The notes beneath the pieces were generated by a model. It was not told the origin of the DNA. It saw only the letters and a list, made by a program, of their open reading frames with translations, and searched no databases. A stretch of 7,397 nucleotides of DNA from Acidobacteriota bacterium (GTDB taxonomy: Bacteria; Acidobacteriota; UBA890), in the NCBI GenBank assembly GCA_030609765.1, contig JAUWTE010000148.1:1-7397 (forward strand). Direction: 5' to 3'. Positions 1 to 6,441 of this stretch are shown in pieces. The translations under genes were made by a program, and so were the position numbers. Within the stretch, counting starts at the first letter, position 1; each line of letters starts with the position of its first letter.

Positions 1-1852
1 CCGCCACCTTTTTCGAGTGGTCCTTACCATAAGGATTCTTGGAATCGAGCTCGCCAGCCCACTCGGCCAGGGCATTGGCCAAGTCTTCGCTTTCGAGTAA
101 CGCGGCCTGCAAACCAGCAAGCTGTGGTGCAGCAGGGTGAGCCAGTGCTGGCGGTGGCGTGGCTGGAGCCACAACCGCAGGCTCAGTGGTAGGTGACGCG
201 TCCGGCTCTGTGGCGGCTCGCTGAGAGCGGTCTTCTCCCTCGTCATGCTCGAACACGCACACCTGGTTGCCTCCGGCGCTCTTCGCCAGGAACATCGCCT
301 GGTGCGCCGCATCGATCAGGGCCTCGGGATTCTCACCGTCCCAGGGATAGGTGGACACCCCAACAGAAACCCCAATGGCTTGGGGCAGGCTACCCAGCTC
401 GGCGGCGAGCTCATCGAGGAGCTTCTGCATCGTCTCCACGGTGCCCGCCCGTGTCGCTGGAACCAGAGCCGCGAACTCTTCGTCCCCGTAACGGGCCAGC
501 AGGCACGCTGCGGGCAAAGCCCCCTCAATGAGAGCCCCGACGGCCGAAACCAATTGGCTGCCCGTCGCATCTCCGACCTTCTCATTGAACTCTCTGAAGT
601 TGTCGATGCTGGCAACCATGAAGGTCAGCTTGTCGGCCTCGGCATCGGCGCCGACGATCACCCGTCGTGCCTCCTCGCGAAAGGCATGCAGGTTGAGCAG
701 ACCTGTTTGGGCATCCTCGCGGCTCTGCCGGCGCAGCTTCTCGAGGAGCTCGTTCTGGCGGATGAAGCCGGAAACCATCATCGAAGCCGTGCAGCAAAAC
801 TCGCGATCCTTCTCGCTGAACACCCGGTCTGGGTCGGTGTCCCGCACGAAGAAAACACCGAGCACGGAGTCTCCCCAGAGCAGCGGAATGATCAGGAATG
901 AACGGAACGGCGACCCCTTGGGAAGGTGTTTTTCAACCTGCTCCCACAGCCCGCCTGGAGCTCCCGGCCGCACTTCAGTAATCGATTTGCTCATGAAGGC
1001 GGTGTGCAGCTCGGGGTACCGCTCTAGCGGGAAGATGCGGCTACCGATGCTCGGGTCGTCGCCGCTCGCTGCCAGGTATCCCCGGGTGCCGTCACGCTCG
1101 AAAACGACCAGGGAGCAGCGCGCCACCCGTAGCGCGTCCTGGAGTCGTAGGCTGATTTCGTGAATCACCGGTCCAGGATATGAGCCCGTCAGGGCGAGGC
1201 GCCCGATCTCGGTGAGGGCCCGCAGGTAACCGAGCTCGCTGGCCATCTCCTGGGTCTGATTAGCCAGACGTTCCGCCTCGCTCTGGAATCTGTCAGCTCG
1301 TGCCTGTCCCTTGGTGGATTCCTGCGCCACGGTACCGAAGAAAATCGCAACGCCGAAGATGAAGGGCACGCGCATGAGCAACGATGAGCTGCGCCACAGC
1401 GCCGAACCCACCTCGGCATACAGCAAACCCGTATAGGCGGCGCAGGCGAACGCCGCGACCGCCGCCACAACACTCAGACGGTGCGATATCGCCGCCAAGA
1501 TGATGACAGCGAAGAAAAGGAGAAAGAAATCGGAGGAGGCACTGCCGGAGATCAGGATCGCCAGGCTAACGGCGACGACATCGGCAACCGTGCTCCCCAT
1601 CTTGAGCTTTCTGCCGCCGTAACCTTCACCCAAGAGCCACGTAATCAGGCCGTTGTAGACGAGGAGCGCCCCCGCGAAGAGCTGGTTCGGCCACAACGGC
1701 GCCATCGTGTCGCCACGGAAGAGGACAGCGTAAGCGATCGCGATCACCAGCACCCAGCGGGTCAGCACGATCCGCAAACGGGGAGTCAGGCGGCGCACAG
1801 GACGGGCGGAAACATCGCCTGCCTCAGCGGCAGCATGCTCGTCAGCGGTCAT
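1..1852 (-). CDS. Membrane GAF-GGDEF(degenerate)-HD-GYP signalling protein, 3' end cut by window edge
   Basis: Open for 617 codons from ATG at 1852-1850 to the window edge. A GAGG lies 11 nt before the ATG, and the ATG 7 bases upstream is out of frame. Order: about six membrane helices (roughly residues 33-176), a signalling helix (178-210), GAF (about 212-370), GGDEF-like domain (375-535), a Pro/Ala/Thr-rich linker (about 540-580), then the first residues of an HD-GYP domain (NPYGKDHSKKVA, 606-617), which runs off the edge. It is a diverged paralog of the protein at 4463-2154: both share TRWVL, APLWPNQ, EVGxALWRSS, YLAASGDDPS and EKLRRQSR-like stretches. The cyclase site is eroded: GDEEF (456-460) instead of GGDEF, DAQTGL instead of DxLTGL, Ser415 for the first metal-binding Asp, Asp428 for His of GH, and no RxxD inhibitory site. 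I infer no cyclase activity; GTP or ligand sensing remains possible. Whether its phosphodiesterase domain is intact cannot be judged, because its HD and GYP motifs lie outside the window. Confidence 0.93.
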   Translation of the reverse strand, partial: MTADEHAAAEAGDVSARPVRRLTPRLRIVLTRWVLVIAIAYAVLFRGDTMAPLWPNQLFAGALLVYNGLITWLLGEGYGGRKLKMGSTVADVVAVSLAILISGSASSDFFLLFFAVIILAAISHRLSVVAAVAAFACAAYTGLLYAEVGSALWRSSSLLMRVPFIFGVAIFFGTVAQESTKGQARADRFQSEAERLANQTQEMASELGYLRALTEIGRLALTGSYPGPVIHEISLRLQDALRVARCSLVVFERDGTRGYLAASGDDPSIGSRIFPLERYPELHTAFMSKSITEVRPGAPGGLWEQVEKHLPKGSPFRSFLIIPLLWGDSVLGVFFVRDTDPDRVFSEKDREFCCTASMMVSGFIRQNELLEKLRRQSREDAQTGLLNLHAFREEARRVIVGADAEADKLTFMVASIDNFREFNEKVGDATGSQLVSAVGALIEGALPAACLLARYGDEEFAALVPATRAGTVETMQKLLDELAAELGSLPQAIGVSVGVSTYPWDGENPEALIDAAHQAMFLAKSAGGNQVCVFEHDEGEDRSQRAATEPDASPTTEPAVVAPATPPPALAHPAAPQLAGLQAALLESEDLANALAEWAGELDSKNPYGKDHSKKVA

Positions 1853-1926
1853 GGCGCATTCACCCTCGCCCGGAGGCGGTCGGCGGGCTTAATCCCCAAC
1901 TCGAGATGTGTACCGGTCATGTTTAG

Positions 1927-1938
1927 CTATGTTCATAG
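1927..1938. repeat. Inverted repeat CTATG-TT-CATAG, possible operator
   Basis: Perfect 5-bp arms around a 2-base centre, about 75-85 bases before the ATG at 1852. Short palindromes of this kind can be dimeric regulator sites, but 5-bp arms also arise by chance in AT-rich DNA. Confidence 0.25.
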
Positions 1939-1992
1939 TACACAAGCAATCAATAGCGACGAAACCTAATTTTATGAGTGCTATGCAAATGA

Positions 1993-2022
1993 ACGATAAC
2001 CAATACTAACTATTAGTGTCTA
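1993..2022 (-). promoter_or_regulatory. Candidate sigma70-type promoter for the gene at 1852
   Basis: Minus-strand TAGACA (2022-2017; 5 of 6 to TTGACA), an 18-base spacer, then TATCGT (1998-1993; 4 of 6 to TATAAT). Transcription would start near 1986, giving a leader of about 130 bases. Other weak combinations lie closer to the gene, such as TAAAAT near 1974 and TACTAT at 1940-1935, so the true position is uncertain. Confidence 0.2.
2005..2017. repeat. Inverted repeat ACTAA-CTA-TTAGT, possible operator
   Basis: Perfect 5-bp arms with a 3-base centre. It lies within the spacer and touches the -35 box of the candidate promoter at 2022-1993, where a repressor would act. It may be chance in this AT-rich stretch. 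Confidence 0.25.
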
Positions 2023-2035
2023 ATTCTATGCACAA
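2016..2035 (-). promoter_or_regulatory. Upstream element shared by both paralogs, copy 1
   Basis: On the minus strand this matches 15 of 20 positions, without gaps, with 4648-4629. The consensus is TTGTGCAyAGmATwAsACAy. It ends 164 bases from the ATG at 1852; the other copy ends 166 bases from its GTG. The spacing suggests duplicated promoter DNA or a kept regulator site. The identity alone is borderline by chance. Confidence 0.3.
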
Positions 2036-2065
2036 AGATAGATGGCCGCTCATAGGCGACTATCT
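2036..2065 (-). terminator. Hairpin that may terminate the 769-aa gene
   Basis: Minus-strand arms AGATAG/CTATCT plus an inner GCC/GGC pairing across a small internal loop, with a 7-base terminal loop, about 90-120 bases after the TAG at 2156-2154. Only a short T run (CTTTG) follows, so a classical intrinsic terminator is doubtful. Confidence 0.25.
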
Positions 2066-2133
2066 GTCACATGTTCCTTCGCGCGGGGGACCGAGACCAT
2101 GTGTGAGGCGGAGGGCGATGAGGAATGCGGGCT

Positions 2134-2155
2134 AACCCGGATTTCTCACCGGGCT
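2134..2155 (-). terminator. Small GC hairpin overlapping the stop codon
   Basis: Minus-strand arms AGCCCGG and CCGGGTT (7 pairs, one G-U) enclose an 8-base loop. The stem includes bases of the TAG stop at 2156-2154. No T run follows, so this is a possible mRNA 3'-end structure rather than a proven terminator. Confidence 0.25.
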
Positions 2156-4463
2156 AAGCGGCGGCGCCGTCGTCGTGGACGACTCGTTCCAGAAACACCT
2201 GGATGATCTGCGGGTCCCAGAGCCTGCCTGCATCCCGTTCCAGGACTCGGCAGGCTTCCTCTGGCATGAGGGCCGACCGAAAGGCTCGCGCAGAAGTCAG
2301 GGCGTGATATGCATCGCAAACCGCCACTACCTGGGCTCCCGGCGGAATTTGATCGCCCTTCAGGCCATTCGGGTAGCCGCTGCCGTCCCAGCGCTCCTGG
2401 TGACAGAAGACCAGGGGCACAACTTCGCGCAGGGGCGGGATCTGCTCCAGTAACCGGGCCGCGACCTCGGGGTGGCGCTCCATGACACGACGCTCGATGC
2501 TGCTCAGCTTTCCCTGCTTGGAGAGGATCTCTTCCGGTACGCCGATCTTCCCGACATCGTGCACCAGGCCGGCGATCTCGATGGCAGTGAGATCTTCCTC
2601 GGGAAAAGCCATGGCCTCGGCCAACCGCCGCGCCAACTCGGCCACTGCCGTCGAGTGCTCATGGGTGTAGGGGTCCTTCGCCTCGACGGCATCCATCAGC
2701 TTGCCAAGCGTCTCCTTGACAATCGGGCTGTCGAGCCCGTGACCGTGCGCTTCGGTCAGCGGCTCGAGGATCTTCTCCAGCGTGAGCTCCTCGTCGGGCA
2801 GGTAGCGACGCGCCTGCACCGAGACGACAGCCTCGAGAACGGCCCGCTTCCATTCATCATCGTCCAGGCCTTCGCCGGCTCGACAGATCTGGTGGCCCCC
2901 GCGGTTCTTGGCCAGATACATGGCCTGGTCAGCAGCTTCGAGCAAAGATTCGGGCTCGGCACCGTCGCCCGGGTATTCGGCGATACCAATTGAGATGCTC
3001 GGCGGGAGTGGCAGATCGGCACCCGCCGTCCTGAGGGCGGGCAGGAATCGCTCCAGGACCTTGTTCGCCTCACGCTTGGTCCCGGGCACCAGCGCCACGA
3101 ACTCATCACCGCCGTAGCGACAGACCGCCGCGGCTCCACTCAACGACGAGGCGAAATTGTGGCCCGCAGTGATAATCAGGCGGTTGCCGGCCATATGGCC
3201 GTGGTCGTCGTTGACTACCTTCAAGTTGTCCAGATCGGCGACTACCAGCGTCCAGGGCTCCCCTTTCCCAGCATCTTTCGCCAGCACCCGTGACACCTCC
3301 TGGGTGAAAGCCTGGAAGTTGAGAAGGCCCGTGAGGCCGTCGCGGCGGCTCTGCCGGCGTAGCTGCTCGAGCAGGTCCTGGCCGTGGATGAAGGCCGCTG
3401 TCATCATTGCAGCGGTCGAGCAGAAGCTCCGGTCGTCCTCCGTATAGCGGTGATCCGGACGTGCATCGCGCAGGTAGAAAGCCCCAACCAGGCGGTTGTT
3501 GCGCTGGATGGGAACGACGAGAAAGGCGCGGAATGGGTTCGTGGGAGGCAGACACTCCTGCATCTTCTCCCACAGGTCCTTGGGGTCCCCCGGGTAGACC
3601 TCAGTGGGCTGCGAGCGATTCAGAGTGGCTTGCAGCTCGGGATATTCATCGAGCGTCAGCACACGTACCTCGACGCTGGGATCGTCGCCACTGGCTGCCA
3701 GGTAGGCCTGCTGGTTGTCTTGCTCGAAAATCACCAGGGAGCAGCGATCGATACCAACCACCTTCTGCACCCGCCGGGTGATGTCGAACAGGACATCGCC
3801 GGGCTCGGCGCGCGCACCCGACAAACCCAGGCTTCCGATCTCGCTGAGCGCCTTGAGACGATACTGCTCCTCGGCCAGGTGCTTGGCGCGCTCAGCCATG
3901 CGCCGCGCGTCGGTTTCGAGCTTGTGGGCGCGCTGATGGTCGCGCCCCGCTTCATGCACGAGGGTGCTGAAATACAGGGCAATCCCGAGCATGAAAGGCA
4001 GCCGGACGAGAATCTCCGAGCTACGCCACAGAGCAGGACCGACTTCGAGGTACAACAACGATCCGTATGCGACGCAGCCGATGAGCGTGATGCTTGCGAT
4101 CATACCGACACGAGGCACGGCCATCGCAACGAGCAACACGGCGAAATAAATCAGGAGGAGGTCGGTGTATGACCGGCCCAAAACCGCCACGACGAAGCTC
4201 ACGGTGGCGACATCGAGTCCGGTAAAGAACCAGCGCATGCGCAGCCAGTCGTAGCCGATGCCCAAGAGTACTATCAGCAGGACGTTCGACAACAACAAGG
4301 CGGCAACCACCAGCACCTGGTTTGGCCACAGCGGCGCCGGCTCACCGGAGCCGAACAACACGATGTATGCGAGCCCGATGAGCAGAACCCAGCGTGTCCG
4401 GATCACCGATCGGTTCGGTTTAGCCGGTAGCGGCTCTACGTCGCTGTGTTTCCTGCGTGCCAC
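2154..4463 (-). CDS. Membrane-bound GAF-GGDEF-HD-GYP cyclic-dinucleotide cyclase/phosphodiesterase
   Basis: Complete, 769 residues. The GTG start at 4463-4461 is supported by GAGG 9 nt upstream and an in-frame stop at 4487-4485. About six membrane helices (24-168) form an unassigned sensor; a charged helix (170-205) leads into GAF (205-365), GGDEF (370-528), a linker (529-582) and HD-GYP (583-769). Cyclase motifs: DGLTGL (375-380), DLDNLK (410-415), N418/D419, GH (422-423), GGDEF (451-455). No RxxD lies before GGDEF, so product inhibition through the classic I-site is unlikely. Asn427 sits where PleD has Asp344, the residue that reads guanine. Phosphodiesterase motifs: His603, HDVGK (635-639), HPE (664-666), HQERWDGSGYP (688-698), with Gln replacing the second His of the usual HHE, and D717. 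From the family, the predicted role is synthesis and hydrolysis of c-di-GMP or a related dinucleotide at the inner membrane; which activity dominates cannot be read from sequence. Its diverged paralog follows 301 bases downstream. Confidence 0.96.
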   Translation of the reverse strand: MARRKHSDVEPLPAKPNRSVIRTRWVLLIGLAYIVLFGSGEPAPLWPNQVLVVAALLLSNVLLIVLLGIGYDWLRMRWFFTGLDVATVSFVVAVLGRSYTDLLLIYFAVLLVAMAVPRVGMIASITLIGCVAYGSLLYLEVGPALWRSSEILVRLPFMLGIALYFSTLVHEAGRDHQRAHKLETDARRMAERAKHLAEEQYRLKALSEIGSLGLSGARAEPGDVLFDITRRVQKVVGIDRCSLVIFEQDNQQAYLAASGDDPSVEVRVLTLDEYPELQATLNRSQPTEVYPGDPKDLWEKMQECLPPTNPFRAFLVVPIQRNNRLVGAFYLRDARPDHRYTEDDRSFCSTAAMMTAAFIHGQDLLEQLRRQSRRDGLTGLLNFQAFTQEVSRVLAKDAGKGEPWTLVVADLDNLKVVNDDHGHMAGNRLIITAGHNFASSLSGAAAVCRYGGDEFVALVPGTKREANKVLERFLPALRTAGADLPLPPSISIGIAEYPGDGAEPESLLEAADQAMYLAKNRGGHQICRAGEGLDDDEWKRAVLEAVVSVQARRYLPDEELTLEKILEPLTEAHGHGLDSPIVKETLGKLMDAVEAKDPYTHEHSTAVAELARRLAEAMAFPEEDLTAIEIAGLVHDVGKIGVPEEILSKQGKLSSIERRVMERHPEVAARLLEQIPPLREVVPLVFCHQERWDGSGYPNGLKGDQIPPGAQVVAVCDAYHALTSARAFRSALMPEEACRVLERDAGRLWDPQIIQVFLERVVHDDGAAA

Positions 4464-4557
4464 GTACTGATTCCTCGCTCCCCCCTACCCCGGACTCATA
4501 CAACTTGCCCTCGCCGCATGCCCCCCAGCTTGCGGTTGCTATGAGCGAGCACAGATG

Positions 4558-4586
4558 ACTGTAAACGAAAGGACACTAGCGTTCAA
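4558..4586 (-). promoter_or_regulatory. Candidate sigma70-type promoter for the 769-aa gene
   Basis: Minus-strand TTGAAC (4586-4581; 4 of 6 to TTGACA), a 17-base spacer, then TACAGT (4563-4558; 4 of 6 to TATAAT). The start of transcription would be near 4551, giving a leader of about 88 bases to the GTG at 4463. Optimal spacing and an AT-rich setting favour it. The lineage's sigma factor preferences are unknown. Confidence 0.4.
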
Positions 4587-4590
4587 CGCT
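4578..4590. promoter_or_regulatory. Perfect palindrome AGCGTT-C-AACGCT over the -35 box
   Basis: Six-bp arms with a single central base. It fully covers the -35 hexamer (4586-4581) of the candidate promoter, the classic position for a repressor operator. The regulator is unknown and I do not recognise a family consensus. Confidence 0.4.
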
Positions 4591-4628
4591 TATGTACGTG
4601 AATTTAGGGAGACTTTTATAGACTTATG

Positions 4629-4648
4629 ATGTGTTATGCTGTGCACAA
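4629..4648 (-). promoter_or_regulatory. Upstream element shared by both paralogs, copy 2
   Basis: Partner of 2035-2016, in the same orientation and at nearly the same distance from its start codon (166 versus 164 bases). This copy contains the 8-bp palindrome TGTGCACA, which is imperfect in copy 1. It lies upstream of the candidate promoter at 4586-4558, as an activator site would. Confidence 0.3.
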
Positions 4649-4738
4649 TTAGTCACAGGTTGCACGGTTCAGGGGGCTCAGATGACTCTCCCGCGGGGCG
4701 CGAACGTGACCCTGTTGGGCAGATCAGGGGGTGGTCAC

Positions 4739-4763
4739 GACCATTCGGAGCGGAAGAATGGCC
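4739..4763 (-). terminator. Hairpin downstream of the adaptor gene
   Basis: Minus-strand arms GGCCATTC and GAATGGTC (8 pairs, one G-U) with a 9-base loop, about 40 bases after the TAG at 4805-4803. No T run follows. It may be a terminator, a 3'-end stabilising stem, or incidental. Confidence 0.3.
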
Positions 4764-4802
4764 GAACGGGAACGATCAGGAGCCTAATCAGGGAAATCCA
4801 GG

Positions 4803-6341
4803 CTAGTGAGGTGGGCCCCCTCGGCCTCCGCCGCCCCCCATGCCGGGAACCATCGAGCGACCGCTGAAACGCTGTCGCAGCTCCTCCTGCGATCGCAGCA
4901 ACGAGGTGCTGGGCAGCATTACCACTTCCTCGCCCGGCTGAAGGCCCTCGATCACCTCGGTGCGCTCCCAGTCACGCACGCCGGTGATAATCTGGCGCGG
5001 CTGCATGAGCCCGTCCTCTCCCATGACGAACACGACCGCCGCCTGGCGCCGCACACTCTCGACTCCCCAGGGATCACGCGCCTCCGCCTCCATCTGGGCG
5101 CGGCGCTGGCTCCTCATCTCCTCCATGCGGGCCCGTACCTCGGGGTCCGACATATCCATGTTTCCGAAACCGCCACCGGAACGACCCCCCTGACCACCTG
5201 GACCCATCCCTTCACCGCCACGGCCGGCACCCTGCTCACCCGGCCCCTCCGCGGGCGCACCACTCGGTTCGGATGCGGGCTCATCACTCGAACCCGCCTC
5301 AGAACGATCAGACGGCACAGCACCTGCAGATTGCCCTTCCTCCGTTGCCGTCGCCATGTCAGCCTCGAACATGGCCATTATCTGGGCGGCATCCTCGGGC
5401 GTTCTCACGGCCTCGTTGGGAACGGCCAACACCCCGGGCCGCCGGTGGATGATGATGTTGACGTCAGCGTTCATGCCGGGCAGCAGCATCCCGTCGCTGT
5501 TGTCGACAAACGAGAGCACGGGGAAGGTTGTCACCGACTGCTGCACTACGGCCTGCGGCTCGATCTTCATCACCGCGCCGGTGAACGTACGGTCGGGAAA
5601 GGCTTCGACGGTGCTCTCGACCTCGAGCTCGCCCAGAACCTTGCCGATGTCGATCTCGTCCACCAACGTGCGGATTTGCAGCCGCGAAAGGTCGGCCATC
5701 CGCACCAGCGTCGTCCCCCCCGAAACATTCGACGTGCTCGAGGTGATGATCACCCCCTCCTCGACCGCCTTGCTGATGATGGTGCCACTGATCGGTGCCG
5801 TCACCGTGGCATCTTCGAGCCGTTCCCTGGCGAGCTGAAGAGACGCCTCCGAGCGCAGTAGCGTCGCCTGGGCGTTGGTGGCGTTTTGCTCGCTGGCCTC
5901 GAGGTCGTTTTCCGATATCAGGTCCTGCTGGTGCAGGTCCTGGGCACGCAGGTACTGGCGCTCGGCGATCTCCTTGCGGGTGATGGCCGACTGCAGATCG
6001 GCGTCGGCCTGCTTGAACTCCTGATCGAGAATGCGGGTGTCGACCTGAACGAGGAGTTGGCCCCGCTCCACGAGGTCGCCCATCTCCACCGGCATCTGCA
6101 GGATTTCTCCCGACGCCCGGGACTTCACCTCGACGACCTTGATCGGCTCGAGCACCCCGGTGGCCGACACGCTCACGGTGATGTCGCGCACCTCGACCAC
6201 GGCCGTGGGCAGTTCGCCCAGGCCTTCCTCCACCTCCTCTGCGTTGTAGTAGGTGTAGGCGTAGTAACCGCCGACGGCGATACTGATGAAGAGAACGAGC
6301 TTGCCGAGGCTTTTGAGCGCTCTGAAGATTTGTCTTTTCAT
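4803..6341 (-). CDS. MacA/HlyD-family periplasmic adaptor (membrane fusion) protein
   Basis: Complete, 512 residues. The start is ATG at 6341-6339 with AAGG 7 nt upstream. Adaptors of this family join an inner-membrane pump (often a MacB-type ABC transporter or an RND pump) to an outer-membrane channel. Seen here: one N-terminal membrane anchor (about 13-31); a lipoyl half-motif (66-101); an alpha-helical hairpin (103-177) rich in Gln, Glu and Ala; the second lipoyl half, with TAPISGTI at 181-188; a beta-barrel (218-300) ending in PGVLAVPNEAVR (302-313); and a membrane-proximal domain (435-480) with QIITGV and EGLQPGEEVV. Between the last two lies an insert of about 120 residues (314-433) that is Gly/Pro/Glu/Ser-rich and then charged-helical; family members usually have only a short loop there. 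The C-terminus is a Gly-rich tail. No transporter or channel gene is adjacent downstream: the next gene is a signalling protein 339 bases away. The adaptor is orphan in this window, and its cargo cannot be inferred. Confidence 0.93.
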   Translation of the reverse strand: MKRQIFRALKSLGKLVLFISIAVGGYYAYTYYNAEEVEEGLGELPTAVVEVRDITVSVSATGVLEPIKVVEVKSRASGEILQMPVEMGDLVERGQLLVQVDTRILDQEFKQADADLQSAITRKEIAERQYLRAQDLHQQDLISENDLEASEQNATNAQATLLRSEASLQLARERLEDATVTAPISGTIISKAVEEGVIITSSTSNVSGGTTLVRMADLSRLQIRTLVDEIDIGKVLGELEVESTVEAFPDRTFTGAVMKIEPQAVVQQSVTTFPVLSFVDNSDGMLLPGMNADVNIIIHRRPGVLAVPNEAVRTPEDAAQIMAMFEADMATATEEGQSAGAVPSDRSEAGSSDEPASEPSGAPAEGPGEQGAGRGGEGMGPGGQGGRSGGGFGNMDMSDPEVRARMEEMRSQRRAQMEAEARDPWGVESVRRQAAVVFVMGEDGLMQPRQIITGVRDWERTEVIEGLQPGEEVVMLPSTSLLRSQEELRQRFSGRSMVPGMGGGGGRGGPPH

Positions 6342-6411
6342 ACTCCGACCTTCACGGTGGAAACACCTGGACTGCCAGAGGAGGAGGGGAGCCTCTCCGA
6401 TCGGAATCCCT

Positions 6412-6441
6412 ATTATCGCCTCTCCGCGCCTACTTCACCAA
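6412..6441 (-). promoter_or_regulatory. Candidate sigma70-type promoter for the adaptor gene
   Basis: Minus-strand TTGGTG (6441-6436; 3 of 6), an 18-base spacer, then GATAAT (6417-6412; 5 of 6 to TATAAT). Transcription would begin near 6405, with a leader of about 64 bases. Together with the hairpin at 6522-6506, this suggests the adaptor is transcribed separately from the CHAT gene. Confidence 0.4.

Larger units (their letters stand above)
1853..2153. other. AT-richer intergenic region between the two paralogs
   Basis: About 300 bases without a credible gene. Bases 1910-2040 are clearly richer in A+T than the flanking genes, as expected of a promoter region for the gene starting at 1852. 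It holds two short inverted repeats (1927-1938, 2005-2017), a hairpin that could end the upstream gene (2036-2065), and one copy of a 20-bp element also found before the other paralog. I looked for cyclic-di-GMP (GEMM) riboswitch-like sequence and saw none. Confidence 0.6.
4464..4802. other. Intergenic region with promoter, palindrome and hairpin
   Basis: No gene I would call. Bases 4550-4650 are AT-rich and carry the candidate promoter of the 769-aa gene, the palindrome at 4578-4590 and copy 2 of the shared element. Bases 4739-4763 form a hairpin beyond the adaptor gene's stop. The hexamer ATCAGG occurs three times (4723-4728, 4775-4780, 4787-4792) with no evident purpose. Confidence 0.6.

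Noticed and set aside
245..1163. Plus-strand open frames of about 210-220 codons opposite the left-hand gene
   Set aside because: They lie wholly antisense to a frame that shows clear membrane, GAF and GGDEF homology. Their products are low-complexity Arg/Ser/Pro or otherwise unrecognisable, as expected in GC-rich DNA.
1853..2153. c-di-GMP riboswitch in the leader of the second paralog
   Set aside because: I looked for a GEMM-like conserved core on the minus strand and did not find one. The AT-rich stretch is better explained as promoter DNA.
2472..4172. Plus-strand open frames (for example 2472-2993 and 3384-4172) opposite the 769-aa gene
   Set aside because: They are antisense to conserved HD-GYP, GGDEF and GAF coding sequence, with no family resemblance and no convincing ribosome binding site.
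4723..4792. Three copies of ATCAGG as a possible repeat array
   Set aside because: The copies are only six bases long, unevenly spaced and without shared flanks, so they fit chance.
4682..4867. Possible small plus-strand ORF starting MTLPRGANVTLL, with AGGGGG five bases before its ATG
   Set aside because: The ribosome-binding-like sequence and GC-ending early codons are suggestive. However, the peptide matches nothing I know, becomes Arg/Gly-rich, and overlaps the convergent adaptor gene's 3' end. It is worth a look only if conserved in relatives.
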